A stretch of DNA of 64,000 nucleotides. Source: Bacillota bacterium (GTDB lineage: Bacteria > Bacillota > Clostridia > Christensenellales > Aristaeellaceae). The position numbers were made by a program, and so were the translations under genes. Within the stretch, counting starts at the first letter, position 1; every line of letters begins with the position of its first letter. The stretch lies in contig JAEZIN010000006.1 in assembly GCA_023436585.1 (NCBI GenBank), positions 186,001-250,000 of the forward strand. The letters are read 5' to 3'. The notes under the pieces were generated by a model. That model was not told the origin of the DNA and ran no database searches. It saw only the letters and a program-made list of their open reading frames with translations. Positions 8,516 through 16,001 of this stretch are shown piece after piece.

Positions 8516-9256
8516 CTAACTGCTGATGCGTGTCAGTTCGACATGCAGGCGTGAAAGGATGCGTTTTTCCAATCTTGAGATGTAAGATTGGGAAATGCCA
8601 AGAATATCGGCGACTTCCTTCTGCGTTTTTTCCTGCCCGCCGGCCAGGCCAAAGCGAAGCTGCATGATGCGCTGCTCCCTTGGGCTCAGGTGATCCAGGG
8701 CGCAGGTCAGCAGCTGCTTTTCCACGCTTTCCTCTATGCACTTGTATACCATGTCTCCTTCGGTGCCCAGCACGTCGGAAAGCAAAAGCTCGTTGCCGTC
8801 CCAGTCGGTTTTCAGCGGCTCATCCAAAGAAACCTCCAGTCTGGTGCGGCTGTTGCGGCGCAAAAACATCAATACCTCGTTTTCAATACATCGGGAGGCA
8901 TAGGTGGCCAGCTTGATCTTTTTGTCGGGGTCAAATGTGTTCACGGCCTTGATGAGGCCGATGGTCCCGATGGAGATCAGGTCCTCCAGCGCGATGCCCG
9001 TGTTTTCAAATTTCCTGGCGATAAACACAACCAGGCGCAGGTTCCGTTCGATGAGAATGGAACGCACCGTGCCGTCGTCATCTCTCAATTGTTCCACCAA
9101 CAGCCTTTCCTCCTGGGGGGACAGGGGAACGGGCAGCGGGTCGGGACCGCCGATATAGTGTACCTGGCCCGGATGCAACAGGGCCAGCCAGAACAGCACC
9201 TTCCTGCGCAGGGCAGCATACCACCGCCGGGGAATGACGAGCAGTTTTGAGCGCAT
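8516..9256 (-). CDS. sigE: Sporulation sigma factor SigE, pro-form
   Basis: A 246-residue sigma factor that begins with a hydrophobic and basic pro-sequence (about 1-33), ending just before HYIGG. This matches the pro-sigma-E site cut by SpoIIGA. Region 2 contains DLISIGTIGLIKAVNTF and region 4 ends with KEVADILGISQSYISRLEKR. Sigma-E runs early mother-cell transcription. The ATG at 9256 follows AAGGAGG and is 13 bases after the spoIIGA stop codon, so the two are translated from one message. Confidence 0.97.
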   Translation of the reverse strand: MRSKLLVIPRRWYAALRRKVLFWLALLHPGQVHYIGGPDPLPVPLSPQEERLLVEQLRDDDGTVRSILIERNLRLVVFIARKFENTGIALEDLISIGTIGLIKAVNTFDPDKKIKLATYASRCIENEVLMFLRRNSRTRLEVSLDEPLKTDWDGNELLLSDVLGTEGDMVYKCIEESVEKQLLTCALDHLSPREQRIMQLRFGLAGGQEKTQKEVADILGISQSYISRLEKRILSRLHVELTRISS

Positions 9257-9269
9257 GAAGAGTTCCTCC

Positions 9270-10070
9270 TTATAATGCCTCCACCACGGCGGCAGGTACA
9301 AGCGCCTGCGCGCCGTCATAACCGGTGGGGGCTATGGCTATAAGCACCTGGGTGTCGTGCCAGGTGCCTTCCAATTGCACACGGAAATGGCTGGGCCGAA
9401 AGCACATCATCAGCTTGTGTCCGGCGGTGGTCTGCACCCTGATAAGCCGGAAGCCCAGCGGCAGCGTCTCCGGATTGTCAGGCTTTACTGCCGCGGGCAG
9501 AAGCGGTTTTAAGGAACTGGAGGAGGCGACCACTACCGGCAGCCCTGTAATGGGATCGGTAAGCTGGTTACCCGTATCCAGCATGGCTGGCAGGCGGACA
9601 GGCTTCGGGGACATGCTGCTGCCATCCAGCGCAATTTCCACCATGGTTACGCGGGAGGGTGTTTTGATGCGGACGCCGCAAATAATGGCGGCCCCGGACA
9701 TCGACAAAAACAGCGCTCCGAAGGATAGCCATGGCGAAATCCCCTGCAGGTTCAGCCAGCTCAAAAAGCCGCCTACCAGGAGCCCGCACAGTAAAACCAG
9801 CAGCGCCGTTTTGCATACCATTACAAGGCGCAAATGGGGAAACATGATTTTCGCCATCAGCAGCGAAGAGAAAATGACAAAAGGAATGGAGCGCAAAAAA
9901 GAAAGCCCGGGTCCAAAAGCTGCGATTCCATAGACGGAGCCAAACAGCGCCGCTTGAAAGATGCATTTCCATTCCGGCATGGGACCGCCGAGCAGCCGGG
10001 CCGCCAGCCACAGGGACAGGCCGTTGGCAAGCGTGTTGACCAGCGCAAACAGCTCCCCGTTCACTCTCAT
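9270..10070 (-). CDS. spoIIGA: Sigma-E processing peptidase SpoIIGA
   Basis: A 266-residue membrane protease. Five hydrophobic segments occupy about residues 8-130, followed by a soluble aspartic-protease-like domain with the signature DTGNQLTDPITG starting at the catalytic Asp165. It cleaves pro-sigma-E at the sporulation septum after a forespore signal. The start at 10070 is preceded by GGGGAGG; the longer frame from 10100 has no ribosome site. It is the first gene of spoIIGA-sigE-sigG. Confidence 0.93.
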   Translation of the reverse strand: MRVNGELFALVNTLANGLSLWLAARLLGGPMPEWKCIFQAALFGSVYGIAAFGPGLSFLRSIPFVIFSSLLMAKIMFPHLRLVMVCKTALLVLLCGLLVGGFLSWLNLQGISPWLSFGALFLSMSGAAIICGVRIKTPSRVTMVEIALDGSSMSPKPVRLPAMLDTGNQLTDPITGLPVVVASSSSLKPLLPAAVKPDNPETLPLGFRLIRVQTTAGHKLMMCFRPSHFRVQLEGTWHDTQVLIAIAPTGYDGAQALVPAAVVEAL

Positions 10071-10218
10071 ACCGGCGCCTCCCCGACTAGCACTGTTCAC
10101 AGTATATGATGACCATGGCGGTGGATATGTTGATTTGCGTTGCGAAACACTGCGCCTATATGCCAGGAAGTGACAGCCGCGTATTGTTTTTTACACGATG
10201 TAAATTTTCAAAAGGGGA

Positions 10219-10247
10219 TTGACAAAAAATGTGCTCGGGGATATAAT
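10219..10247 (+). promoter_or_regulatory. Consensus sigma-A promoter of the XRE mini-operon
   Basis: TTGACA, 17-base spacer, TATAAT: a perfect match. Transcription would start near 10254, inside the adjoining LexA-like box. Confidence 0.85.
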
Positions 10248-10248
10248 G

Positions 10249-10262
10249 CAAACAAACGTTCG
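10249..10262 (-). promoter_or_regulatory. LexA/DinR-like operator overlapping the transcription start
   Basis: Read on the minus strand the bases are CGAACGTTTGTTTG, against a Gram-positive LexA box of CGAAC-N4-GTTCG: only one base in the half sites differs. It begins one base after the -10 hexamer, where bound repressor would block initiation. Confidence 0.5.
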
Positions 10263-10280
10263 TATATGGGGGATTTACGT

Positions 10281-10535
10281 ATGATGCAGCAAAATCATCA
10301 AACCTGGCAGGAAAGAGAAAAGAAAGCGCTGGCCTACAGGGGCTGGCTGGTGCAGGCGAGGCTGTCGGCCCGTATGACGCAGACGCAGGTGGCGGATGCC
10401 TGCGGCATATCCCGCAGTGCCTATCAAAAGTACGAATATGGGCAGCGGACGCCCAGACGTAGCAAGCGGGAGGAGCTTACAAAGCTGCTCGCCGTCCATT
10501 CATCCGGCTTTGACAGGACAAAGGAGGATCAATAA
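10281..10535 (+). CDS. Small XRE-family helix-turn-helix regulator
   Basis: An 84-residue protein. Residues about 24-70 form a Cro/CI-type helix-turn-helix (RMTQTQVADACGISRSAYQK followed by YEYGQRTPRR). The N-terminus is charged and helical. ATG 10281 (or 10284) is preceded by GGGGG; the longer frame from 10140 would run through the promoter and is rejected. The perfect promoter and LexA-like box upstream suggest damage-responsive or self-limiting expression. The next gene starts two bases after its stop codon, so they form a coupled pair. Confidence 0.78.
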   Translation: MMQQNHQTWQEREKKALAYRGWLVQARLSARMTQTQVADACGISRSAYQKYEYGQRTPRRSKREELTKLLAVHSSGFDRTKEDQ

Positions 10536-10536
10536 T

Positions 10537-10683
10537 ATGTTCGGATGGCTCAGGTACTGGCACGACCAGAAAAAGATGCTGCGGCGGCAGATGCAGCATT
10601 TGCAGATCAGCAGGTGGGAACGCAGGAACCTTCCGGTGTTTTCACGCCGCAGAACACGCTGGTCCATGGTGAAGACGCTGTAG
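10537..10683 (+). CDS. 48-residue basic protein of unknown function
   Basis: A frame with an excellent AAGGAGG ten bases before ATG 10537, starting two bases after the XRE stop codon. The product is rich in Arg, Lys, Gln and Trp (FGWLRYWHDQKKMLRRQMQ at the start, a RRRTR patch near the end) and has no signal peptide or long hydrophobic segment. The composition suggests a nucleic-acid- or membrane-surface-binding peptide; I do not recognise a family. A toxin-like or cell-division-inhibitor role would fit the LexA-box context, but that is speculation. Confidence 0.55.
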   Translation: MFGWLRYWHDQKKMLRRQMQHLQISRWERRNLPVFSRRRTRWSMVKTL

Positions 10684-10785
10684 CGTCTGAATTTGACTTT
10701 TGCCGGCGGGATGCTGTGTACAGCATAGGCGCATCTGTTTCATACCCGTGCCAACAGGGTAAAGAATGTGCCGGGAGGGATCCAT

Positions 10786-11073
10786 ATGGAATGCAGTGTG
10801 CGTGTCACCAACGGAATACTTAATCAGCAGGAAATCGACGCTTATGTGGAGCGTGCCGAAAAGCGGTTTGGCAAAAAGCCGGTCAGCATCGATATCCGGG
10901 TGGATGGCGACTATGTGGAACTGACGTATGATTTTGGGAAGCAGCCCTTCCAGCGCATCCGCAGGATCACGGGCTACCTGGTGGGCACGCTGGAGCGGTT
11001 CAACAACGGCAAGGCCGCAGAAGAGCGGGACAGGGTAAAACACTCTTTGCAACCTCATTGCGGTAAGAAATGA
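10786..11073 (+). CDS. Stand-alone protein resembling the C-terminal glycyl-radical region of anaerobic NTP reductase (NrdD-like)
   Basis: A 95-residue protein. Its last 35 residues (RIRRITGYLVGTLERFNNGK followed by AAEERDRVKH) align by eye with the end of NrdD, where R-x-x-GYL carries the radical glycine and E...RVKH closes the protein. The first 60 residues form a small alpha/beta unit (ILNQQEIDAYVERAEKRFG, then alternating strands). The NrdD active-site cysteines are absent, so it is not a reductase by itself. Short proteins of this type are often annotated as anaerobic ribonucleoside-triphosphate reductase. GGGAGG precedes ATG 10786. Confidence 0.6.
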   Translation: MECSVRVTNGILNQQEIDAYVERAEKRFGKKPVSIDIRVDGDYVELTYDFGKQPFQRIRRITGYLVGTLERFNNGKAAEERDRVKHSLQPHCGKK

Positions 11074-11086
11074 AATCAGGTATAAT
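11058..11086 (+). promoter_or_regulatory. Sigma-A promoter for the membrane-anchored protein gene
   Basis: TTGCGG, 17-base spacer, TATAAT, overlapping the stop codon of the preceding gene. Confidence 0.65.
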
Positions 11087-11144
11087 GCAGGGGAGGACGA
11101 GCCTTAATCGTTGTATGGTCATCCGGGCGAAAGGAGCCGCTTTC

Positions 11145-11684
11145 GTGAAGTATCTTCGTAGGTTTGTATGGTACCTGGCCACCAGGCTGATGCTGGTATG
11201 CGCCGTTCTGGGGCTGATGACGGTGGCATTCTACTATTCCATGAACGCCACCAACATATATATCGTGCTGAAGGACGGCATGGCCAAGCGGGCCCAGGTC
11301 GTCATGATGGGCGAAGAACCGCAGGAACTGAGCAAGTATTTTCAAAACAGCTTTTTGGACAGGGATGAACCGTTGCTCATGGCGGCTCACGGCAGTTCGC
11401 CCTATGACCATTACACCATCCGGGGTATCGATCACCGGCTGAACATGGAGTGGATGTGGTGCTGGCCATGGGAGAACACGGCCAGGGCCGATATCACCGA
11501 GAACATTCCCCGCATCGACGGCCGCGTGAAAAGTGAAAGCCGGGAGATGCTGCTTACGGCAGGCGGCGAAGAGCTGCTGAATCCGCCCAGATGGCAAAGC
11601 GCGAGGTACCGCGCCGTGCTAACCCGGGAAAATGGCCAGTGGCGCATCAAGACCCTTACGCTGCTGGAGACGATTAAGCCATAG
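11145..11684 (+). CDS. Membrane-anchored extracytoplasmic protein of unknown function
   Basis: A 179-residue protein starting at GTG 11145, eight bases after AAAGGAG. A basic N-terminus (KYLRRF) leads into one hydrophobic segment (about 10-30); the rest is predicted outside the cell. The tail NGQWRIKTLTLLETIKP looks like the last strand of an SnoaL/NTF2-like or DUF-type fold with an 'xxGxWrI' ending. I do not recognise the family. Its last 15 codons and terminator are duplicated 288 bases downstream. Confidence 0.65.
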   Translation: MKYLRRFVWYLATRLMLVCAVLGLMTVAFYYSMNATNIYIVLKDGMAKRAQVVMMGEEPQELSKYFQNSFLDRDEPLLMAAHGSSPYDHYTIRGIDHRLNMEWMWCWPWENTARADITENIPRIDGRVKSESREMLLTAGGEELLNPPRWQSARYRAVLTRENGQWRIKTLTLLETIKP

Positions 11685-11722
11685 TAAAGCGGCCACTTCC
11701 ATATTCGGAAGCGGCCGCTTTT
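11636..11722 (+). repeat. Direct repeat copy 1: 3' end of the membrane-protein gene plus its terminator
   Basis: These 87 bases recur at 11924-12010 with six mismatches. The copy includes the last 15 codons and stop codon of the gene and the terminator hairpin. Confidence 0.9.
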
Positions 11723-11724
11723 TT
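11687..11724 (+). terminator. Terminator of the membrane-protein gene
   Basis: Stem AAGCGGCCACTTCC / GGAAGCGGCCGCTT with one A-C mismatch and an ATATTC loop, followed by TTTT. Confidence 0.88.
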
Positions 11725-11764
11725 GTGCAACGATAAATAATTTTAATGCGCCGGTAGATCCGGC

Positions 11765-11905
11765 GTAGGGCGGGGGCTTGCTCCCGCCGGAAGAACGGAA
11801 CGACGCAGCTTGGCCGGGATGTCTCTGGCAAGGAGAAAGTGGGACGAATGTCCGCCCTCCACCATACGGCGAAACAGAAACGGCGGGAGCAAGCCCCCGC
11901 CCTAC
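11765..11905. mobile_element. MITE-like element with perfect 25-bp terminal inverted repeats
   Basis: The left end (11765-11789, beginning GTAGGGCGGGGGC) and the right end (11881-11905) are exact reverse complements over 25 bases. About 91 bases lie between them, with no gene of their own. The structure and the GC-rich CTTGCTCCCGCCG arm resemble short non-autonomous repeats that are numerous in gut Clostridia. It lies between the two direct-repeat copies of the neighbouring gene's tail. Confidence 0.7.
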
Positions 11906-11923
11906 ATCGGTCCCTGATATGCG

Positions 11924-12010
11924 CCAGCGGCGTATCAAGACCCTTACGCTGCTGGAAACGATTAAGCCATAATAAAGCGGCCGCTTCCATATTCGGAAGT
12001 GGCCGCTTTT
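11924..12010 (+). repeat. Direct repeat copy 2: orphan gene tail plus terminator
   Basis: Second copy of the 87-base segment, not preceded by the rest of the gene. The in-frame tail RIKTLTLLETIKP and stop codon are intact. Its hairpin (11975-12010) still pairs, with the mismatch on the opposite arm from copy 1. Confidence 0.88.
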
Positions 12011-12147
12011 GACGTTTATCATGGGGCTGTATTCTAATTGCATAGTGGCCCAAATATTCAAGGAAACGGCGTCCGAAGGTTTCCAAAGGGCGAGCGGAAA
12101 GCCCTTTGGTCGCGCCCGAAGGCGCGAAGTCTTCTTCTTATAAAAAA

Positions 12148-12765
12148 CTAATAACCCAGCGTTTCTTCCACCAAAAGCACGGTAATCTTTTTGCCCTTGG
12201 GGGGGCGGGAGATGGCGACAATGATATGGCACATGCAGTCGTCGCCGCAGTCCTTGGGCTTGCAAAGGCCCGTATGGGCGCAGGGGGTATCCAGCGACAA
12301 ACGCCTGGCATTGGGCGGGCAGGCATGCTCCTTGATCCTGGCAATGGCGGTATTCAGCCCGCCGTCTGTAAGCTTGGAATGGCTGATGACAAGATACACC
12401 TGCTTTGGCCCGTCAAACATGGCGGCCACCCGGTTTCCCGTGCCGTCGATGTTCACCAGCTGTCCGTCCCGCGTGACGGCGTTGGTGGACGCTAAATATA
12501 CATCCGCCAGCCGGGCCTTTGCCCTGGCGGCGGGGCCTTCCTCCTTGGGCACGTCCCAGTGCCAGGTCACCTCCTGGCCGCGTTCCCGCAAAGCAGGCAC
12601 AACATTCAGCTCCCTGATGGTCATGGAACCGCCAACGCCGACAGTGGCGCTTTGGGGAATGTTTGACAAAAGGAAATCCCTGGCTTCCTGCGCCGTCTCC
12701 AGCGGAATCACTTCAAAACCCCTGTCCCGCATTTGGGAAATGACCTGCGAAATGGCTTCCTGCAT
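12148..12765 (-). CDS. LUD-domain (LutC/YkgG-like) protein
   Basis: A 205-residue protein with the LUD fold seen in lactate-utilisation proteins: a helical N-terminus, the SATVGVGGSMTIRE nucleotide-like loop (about 36-50), LASTNAVTRDGQLVNIDGTG in the middle, and VYLVISHSKLTDGG. The C-terminal part holds a Cys-rich stretch, CAHTGLCKPKDCGDDCMCH, that could bind a metal. ATG 12765 is preceded by AAAGGTGA. There is no lutA or lutB nearby, so this is the common stand-alone clostridial type whose role is undefined. Confidence 0.82.
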   Translation of the reverse strand: MQEAISQVISQMRDRGFEVIPLETAQEARDFLLSNIPQSATVGVGGSMTIRELNVVPALRERGQEVTWHWDVPKEEGPAARAKARLADVYLASTNAVTRDGQLVNIDGTGNRVAAMFDGPKQVYLVISHSKLTDGGLNTAIARIKEHACPPNARRLSLDTPCAHTGLCKPKDCGDDCMCHIIVAISRPPKGKKITVLLVEETLGY

Positions 12766-12832
12766 GAAAATCACCTTTTTTCTGGAATGACTTCATTATA
12801 CTACACGGTTTCAAAAAGTAAATCCCATGGGT

Positions 12833-13867
12833 TTATTCGGCGGGGATGGCTTCCTGCACCGCTCCGATCCCTTCTAAATATGGGTTCAGGGGGAAGGGGG
12901 TATCCCTCTGGATGCGCTCCACCACGGCTTGGGCCTCCTCCCCGGTGACGGGATAGGGCTGGAAGTTGCTTTGCGGCTGGGTGCCACTGGTGTGCACCGG
13001 TATGATGTTCAGCTGCTGGCTTTTGAACTTGCCCCCCTCAAAGGTAAGCTTCACCTGCGCGATGTAGGATTGCAGGCTGCGGGGGTTGAGCTTCATGTTG
13101 CCGCCGAAGCTGAAGTTGCCGATGCTGTACAGGATGAGCCTGTTTTTGTAGTTTTCGATCCCCTGCACCACGTGCGGATGGGTGCCCACCACCAGGTCGG
13201 CGCCGCTTAAAATCACCTCATGGGAAGTAAGCCTTTGCTTTTTGCCGTGGACAAAGGAATATTCCCATCCGTAATGAAGGTTGACCACCACGAACTGGCA
13301 GTTTTCCTTTTCCTTGAGGGATACGATCCTTTGGTTCAATTCTTCGCCATAGTTGTCATAATCCGTTACGGTCAGGCCCAGGAAAGCGATGCGGATCCCA
13401 TCCTTTTCCAGGATGTAGACATCCTCGTTGCGGCAATAGGCGATGCCGGCCTCATCCAGGATATTCTTTGTACTTTGCAGGCCAATTTTTCCGTAGTCGT
13501 CGGTGTGGTTGTTGGCCAGGTTCACCATATCCACGCCGCTTGACGTCAGGATATTCACGAAGGAAGCCGGTCCGCGAAACCGGTAGGTCTGCTTCTTGTT
13601 CTCGCCCTCCGCACTGTCGGACAGTATTCCCTCCAGATTGATGACGGTCCAGTCGTCCTTCAGGAAATACTCCCGCACCTTGATTAGCGGGTATTCCACG
13701 CCGTGCTCCTTGATGTAAGAATCAAAGGAACCCTTTTTCTCCCGCAGGTACTCCTGGCTGCCAAGGGTGCAGTCCCCGGCAAAGGAGAGGGTAAGCGTCA
13801 CTTCTTCGGCCAGGCAGGCGGGCATAAGCAGAATAAGGATCATTAGCAGCGCCAGGGTAAATTTCAT
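12833..13867 (-). CDS. CapA-family secreted metallophosphatase-like protein
   Basis: A 344-residue protein with a signal peptide (hydrophobic 3-18, then CLAEE). The PGA_cap/CapA domain shows LSFAGDCTLG (metal site), INLEGILSD, VNLANNHTDDYG, VVNLHYGWEY and VVGTHPHVVQG, all the usual metallophosphoesterase positions. CapA proteins act in poly-gamma-glutamate capsule formation, but most clostridial members stand outside cap operons and have no known substrate. GGAGG precedes the ATG. It is the second gene of a tandem pair, 18 bases after its paralogue. Confidence 0.85.
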   Translation of the reverse strand: MKFTLALLMILILLMPACLAEEVTLTLSFAGDCTLGSQEYLREKKGSFDSYIKEHGVEYPLIKVREYFLKDDWTVINLEGILSDSAEGENKKQTYRFRGPASFVNILTSSGVDMVNLANNHTDDYGKIGLQSTKNILDEAGIAYCRNEDVYILEKDGIRIAFLGLTVTDYDNYGEELNQRIVSLKEKENCQFVVVNLHYGWEYSFVHGKKQRLTSHEVILSGADLVVGTHPHVVQGIENYKNRLILYSIGNFSFGGNMKLNPRSLQSYIAQVKLTFEGGKFKSQQLNIIPVHTSGTQPQSNFQPYPVTGEEAQAVVERIQRDTPFPLNPYLEGIGAVQEAIPAE

Positions 13868-13885
13868 GAGGACCTCCGCAGTGTT

Positions 13886-14995
13886 TTATTGAACCGGGAT
13901 GGGGGAAAGCAGCGCGCCATGACCCTCTTCAAAAGCGGGAAGGGGAAAGGCCGTGTCCTGCTGTATCTTTTTGAGCACCGCGTCCGCCTGTTTCCCGGTA
14001 AGCGAAACCGGCCTGAACGTATTCCCTTTCTTTCCCCCCGTAAACGATAGGGGGTGAAGGGCGGCCTGCAGGCTTTTCAAACGTCCGTCTTCCAAGGTAA
14101 AGGTAATCTGCGCGGCCAAGGCATCCGATTCCCGCGGGTCATGGTTGCCGCCGAAAACGCAATTGCCCAGGCTGTAGAAAATGTACCGGTCTTTATATAT
14201 CTCTACACCCTGTACCACGTGGGGATGATGGCCGGCCACCACATCGGCGCCGGCATCGATCAAGTACCGGGCCATATCCCGCTGCAGGCCGTTGTGCTTT
14301 GCCGCGTATTCTTGACCTGCATGCAGCGAATAAATGATGATCTGGCAATCCGCATCTTTAAAAAGCGCGATCTGCCTTTTTACCGCTTCCTTTTTCTCTT
14401 CCGTCAGGCTGCCCTTCATGCCCGCTAGGCCGATTTTGCCCCTGCCTGTGTTGTAGACGCAGAGCCATTCATTCCCGGCGTAGGCGACGCCGTATTTTTC
14501 AAGGGCGGCAAGGGTGGCATCACGGCCTGTTTTTCCGTAGTCGTCAAAATGGTTGTTGGAAAGGTTGACTGCCTCTACGCTGCCCAGCGGCAGTATCTGC
14601 GCGTACTTGGCTGGGCCGCGGAAGGCAAACTCCTTTTGCGTGTTCTCGCCCCGGCTGCTGTCGGAGAAGACGCCCTCCAGGTTCACCAAAGTGAGGTCAT
14701 CCCGGGAAAACAGGGGCAGTAATCCGGAAAAGGGATAATTAAGGCCGTTTTTATCCACGGTCTTCAAGAAACTATCCGCTTTTTTGCCGGCAGTTTCCGT
14801 GCCGCCCAGGGTACAGTCGCCGGCTATGGTTACCGTAAGCGTTTGCGCTTGGGGTACATCGTCAGTTACAAGGTAATCCGAATCAAAGGACGGGGGACCC
14901 TGGCTCTCCGTAAAGGACGCGTGCTCCGCCAGCGCCGGGCCTGCAAACAGCACAAGCGCCGCGCAGCAGAGAAAACGGTACAGGAATAAGCCCAT
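13886..14995 (-). CDS. CapA-family secreted metallophosphatase-like protein (paralogue)
   Basis: A 369-residue paralogue of the next gene, with the same motifs: IAGDCTLGGTE, LVNLEGVFSD, VNLSNNHFDDYGKTG and VVAGHHPHVVQGVEIYKD. The signal peptide starts at MGLFLYRF, the ATG at 14995 following GGGAGG; the longer frame to 15037 is rejected. Similarity along the full length points to tandem duplication. The two probably share a substrate class at the cell surface. No capB or capC gene is present. Confidence 0.85.
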   Translation of the reverse strand: MGLFLYRFLCCAALVLFAGPALAEHASFTESQGPPSFDSDYLVTDDVPQAQTLTVTIAGDCTLGGTETAGKKADSFLKTVDKNGLNYPFSGLLPLFSRDDLTLVNLEGVFSDSSRGENTQKEFAFRGPAKYAQILPLGSVEAVNLSNNHFDDYGKTGRDATLAALEKYGVAYAGNEWLCVYNTGRGKIGLAGMKGSLTEEKKEAVKRQIALFKDADCQIIIYSLHAGQEYAAKHNGLQRDMARYLIDAGADVVAGHHPHVVQGVEIYKDRYIFYSLGNCVFGGNHDPRESDALAAQITFTLEDGRLKSLQAALHPLSFTGGKKGNTFRPVSLTGKQADAVLKKIQQDTAFPLPAFEEGHGALLSPIPVQ

Positions 14996-15023
14996 GGACC
15001 CCTCCCAAAGAACGGATGGAAAG

Positions 15024-15032
15024 ATTATACCA
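15024..15032 (-). promoter_or_regulatory. Extended -10 promoter of the capA pair
   Basis: TGGTATAAT on the minus strand, 29 bases upstream of the start codon. The -35 region is weak, as is usual for extended -10 promoters. Confidence 0.5.
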
Positions 15033-15199
15033 TACACCGTGGGGAATGCATAGCCGCATGCTTTTGGGGCCTTGAAACGCAGCCGCTGTGTGCACTTTTA
15101 TCTTGCACTTGAAGCTGATATATGGATGTGATACCATATATTGTATATAAAATACTTTCATTTACCAACAGCATATCGATACAGGAAGGATGAACGGCT

Positions 15200-15946
15200 A
15201 TGGGCGGGCAGATCAATTACCCCGATCACCGCAGGGTCATCGAGCGGATGAAAGAAGAGGTGGACGCGGTCTTGGGCGAAGGCACCTGGAATGAAATGGG
15301 GCATTCCGTTCCCGTACCCGATGGGGACATGGAAGAAACGGCCTTGAGCGGCACGACGCGGGAGCTATTGAAGCAGTTTGACACAAGAACCGGGCCGAAA
15401 GAGCGGGAGGAAGCCTTCTGCAAAGTCCGCCATGCGCTCACCCCGCAGCATCTATCCTGGGTAAGGGACCTGTTTTTGGAGTATGGGAATATTGACGCGT
15501 TTTGCGACGCCCTTCGGCAGGAGAACCGGGAGGGGTTTCAAAAGGCACTGGAAACTGGAGGATCATTCCATGGCCAGCCGGTGGACCAAAGTGTCGTGGA
15601 TTTTTTTGAGGATCATCCGCACCTTTTGTACGGCGCGCGCGTGGGAAACAAAATACACGCCACGGCTATACCGTGCCAGACAAGGGATTACATTCGGGAG
15701 AGCGATCCCAACAAAAAGCGGTATCTGGCGTGCCATTGCCAGTTCGCGCGGGAATCGATTCTTTCGGCCGAGGGGCCTGTCTCCAAAACGCTGTGTTCTT
15801 GCAGCCTTGGCCATACCATGATCTTCTGGGAAACGGCACTTGATACGAAGCTTACAGGCGAGGTAGAGGAATCGGTGCTGGACGGCGGCCTGCTCTGCCG
15901 GTTTGTGATCGACCTGCCCGACAGCGTCATGGTAAAGTATACGTAA
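15200..15946 (+). CDS. Cysteine-motif protein of unknown function (DUF6144-like)
   Basis: A 248-residue cytoplasmic protein. The N-terminal half is helical and charged. The C-terminal half carries ACHCQFARESIL, LCSCSLGHTMIFWE and LLCRFVIDLP, a pattern of CxC pairs followed by a conserved CRF strand. I recall this in uncharacterised clostridial proteins related to ligand- or metal-binding V4R-like folds. AGGAAGGATGAACGGCT precedes the ATG. I cannot assign a substrate. The CxC motifs make metal or iron-sulfur binding plausible. It is a single-gene unit facing away from the capA pair. Confidence 0.6.
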   Translation: MGGQINYPDHRRVIERMKEEVDAVLGEGTWNEMGHSVPVPDGDMEETALSGTTRELLKQFDTRTGPKEREEAFCKVRHALTPQHLSWVRDLFLEYGNIDAFCDALRQENREGFQKALETGGSFHGQPVDQSVVDFFEDHPHLLYGARVGNKIHATAIPCQTRDYIRESDPNKKRYLACHCQFARESILSAEGPVSKTLCSCSLGHTMIFWETALDTKLTGEVEESVLDGGLLCRFVIDLPDSVMVKYT

Positions 15947-16001
15947 GCCTTGCAGCAACGCTGTGCCGGCATGATATCCATCCTTACGATTCATAAGTAG
16001 T

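Noticed and set aside
11432..12265. Minus-strand frame across the MITE-like element
   Set aside because: It merely reads through the repeats and inverted termini; no start signal or family.
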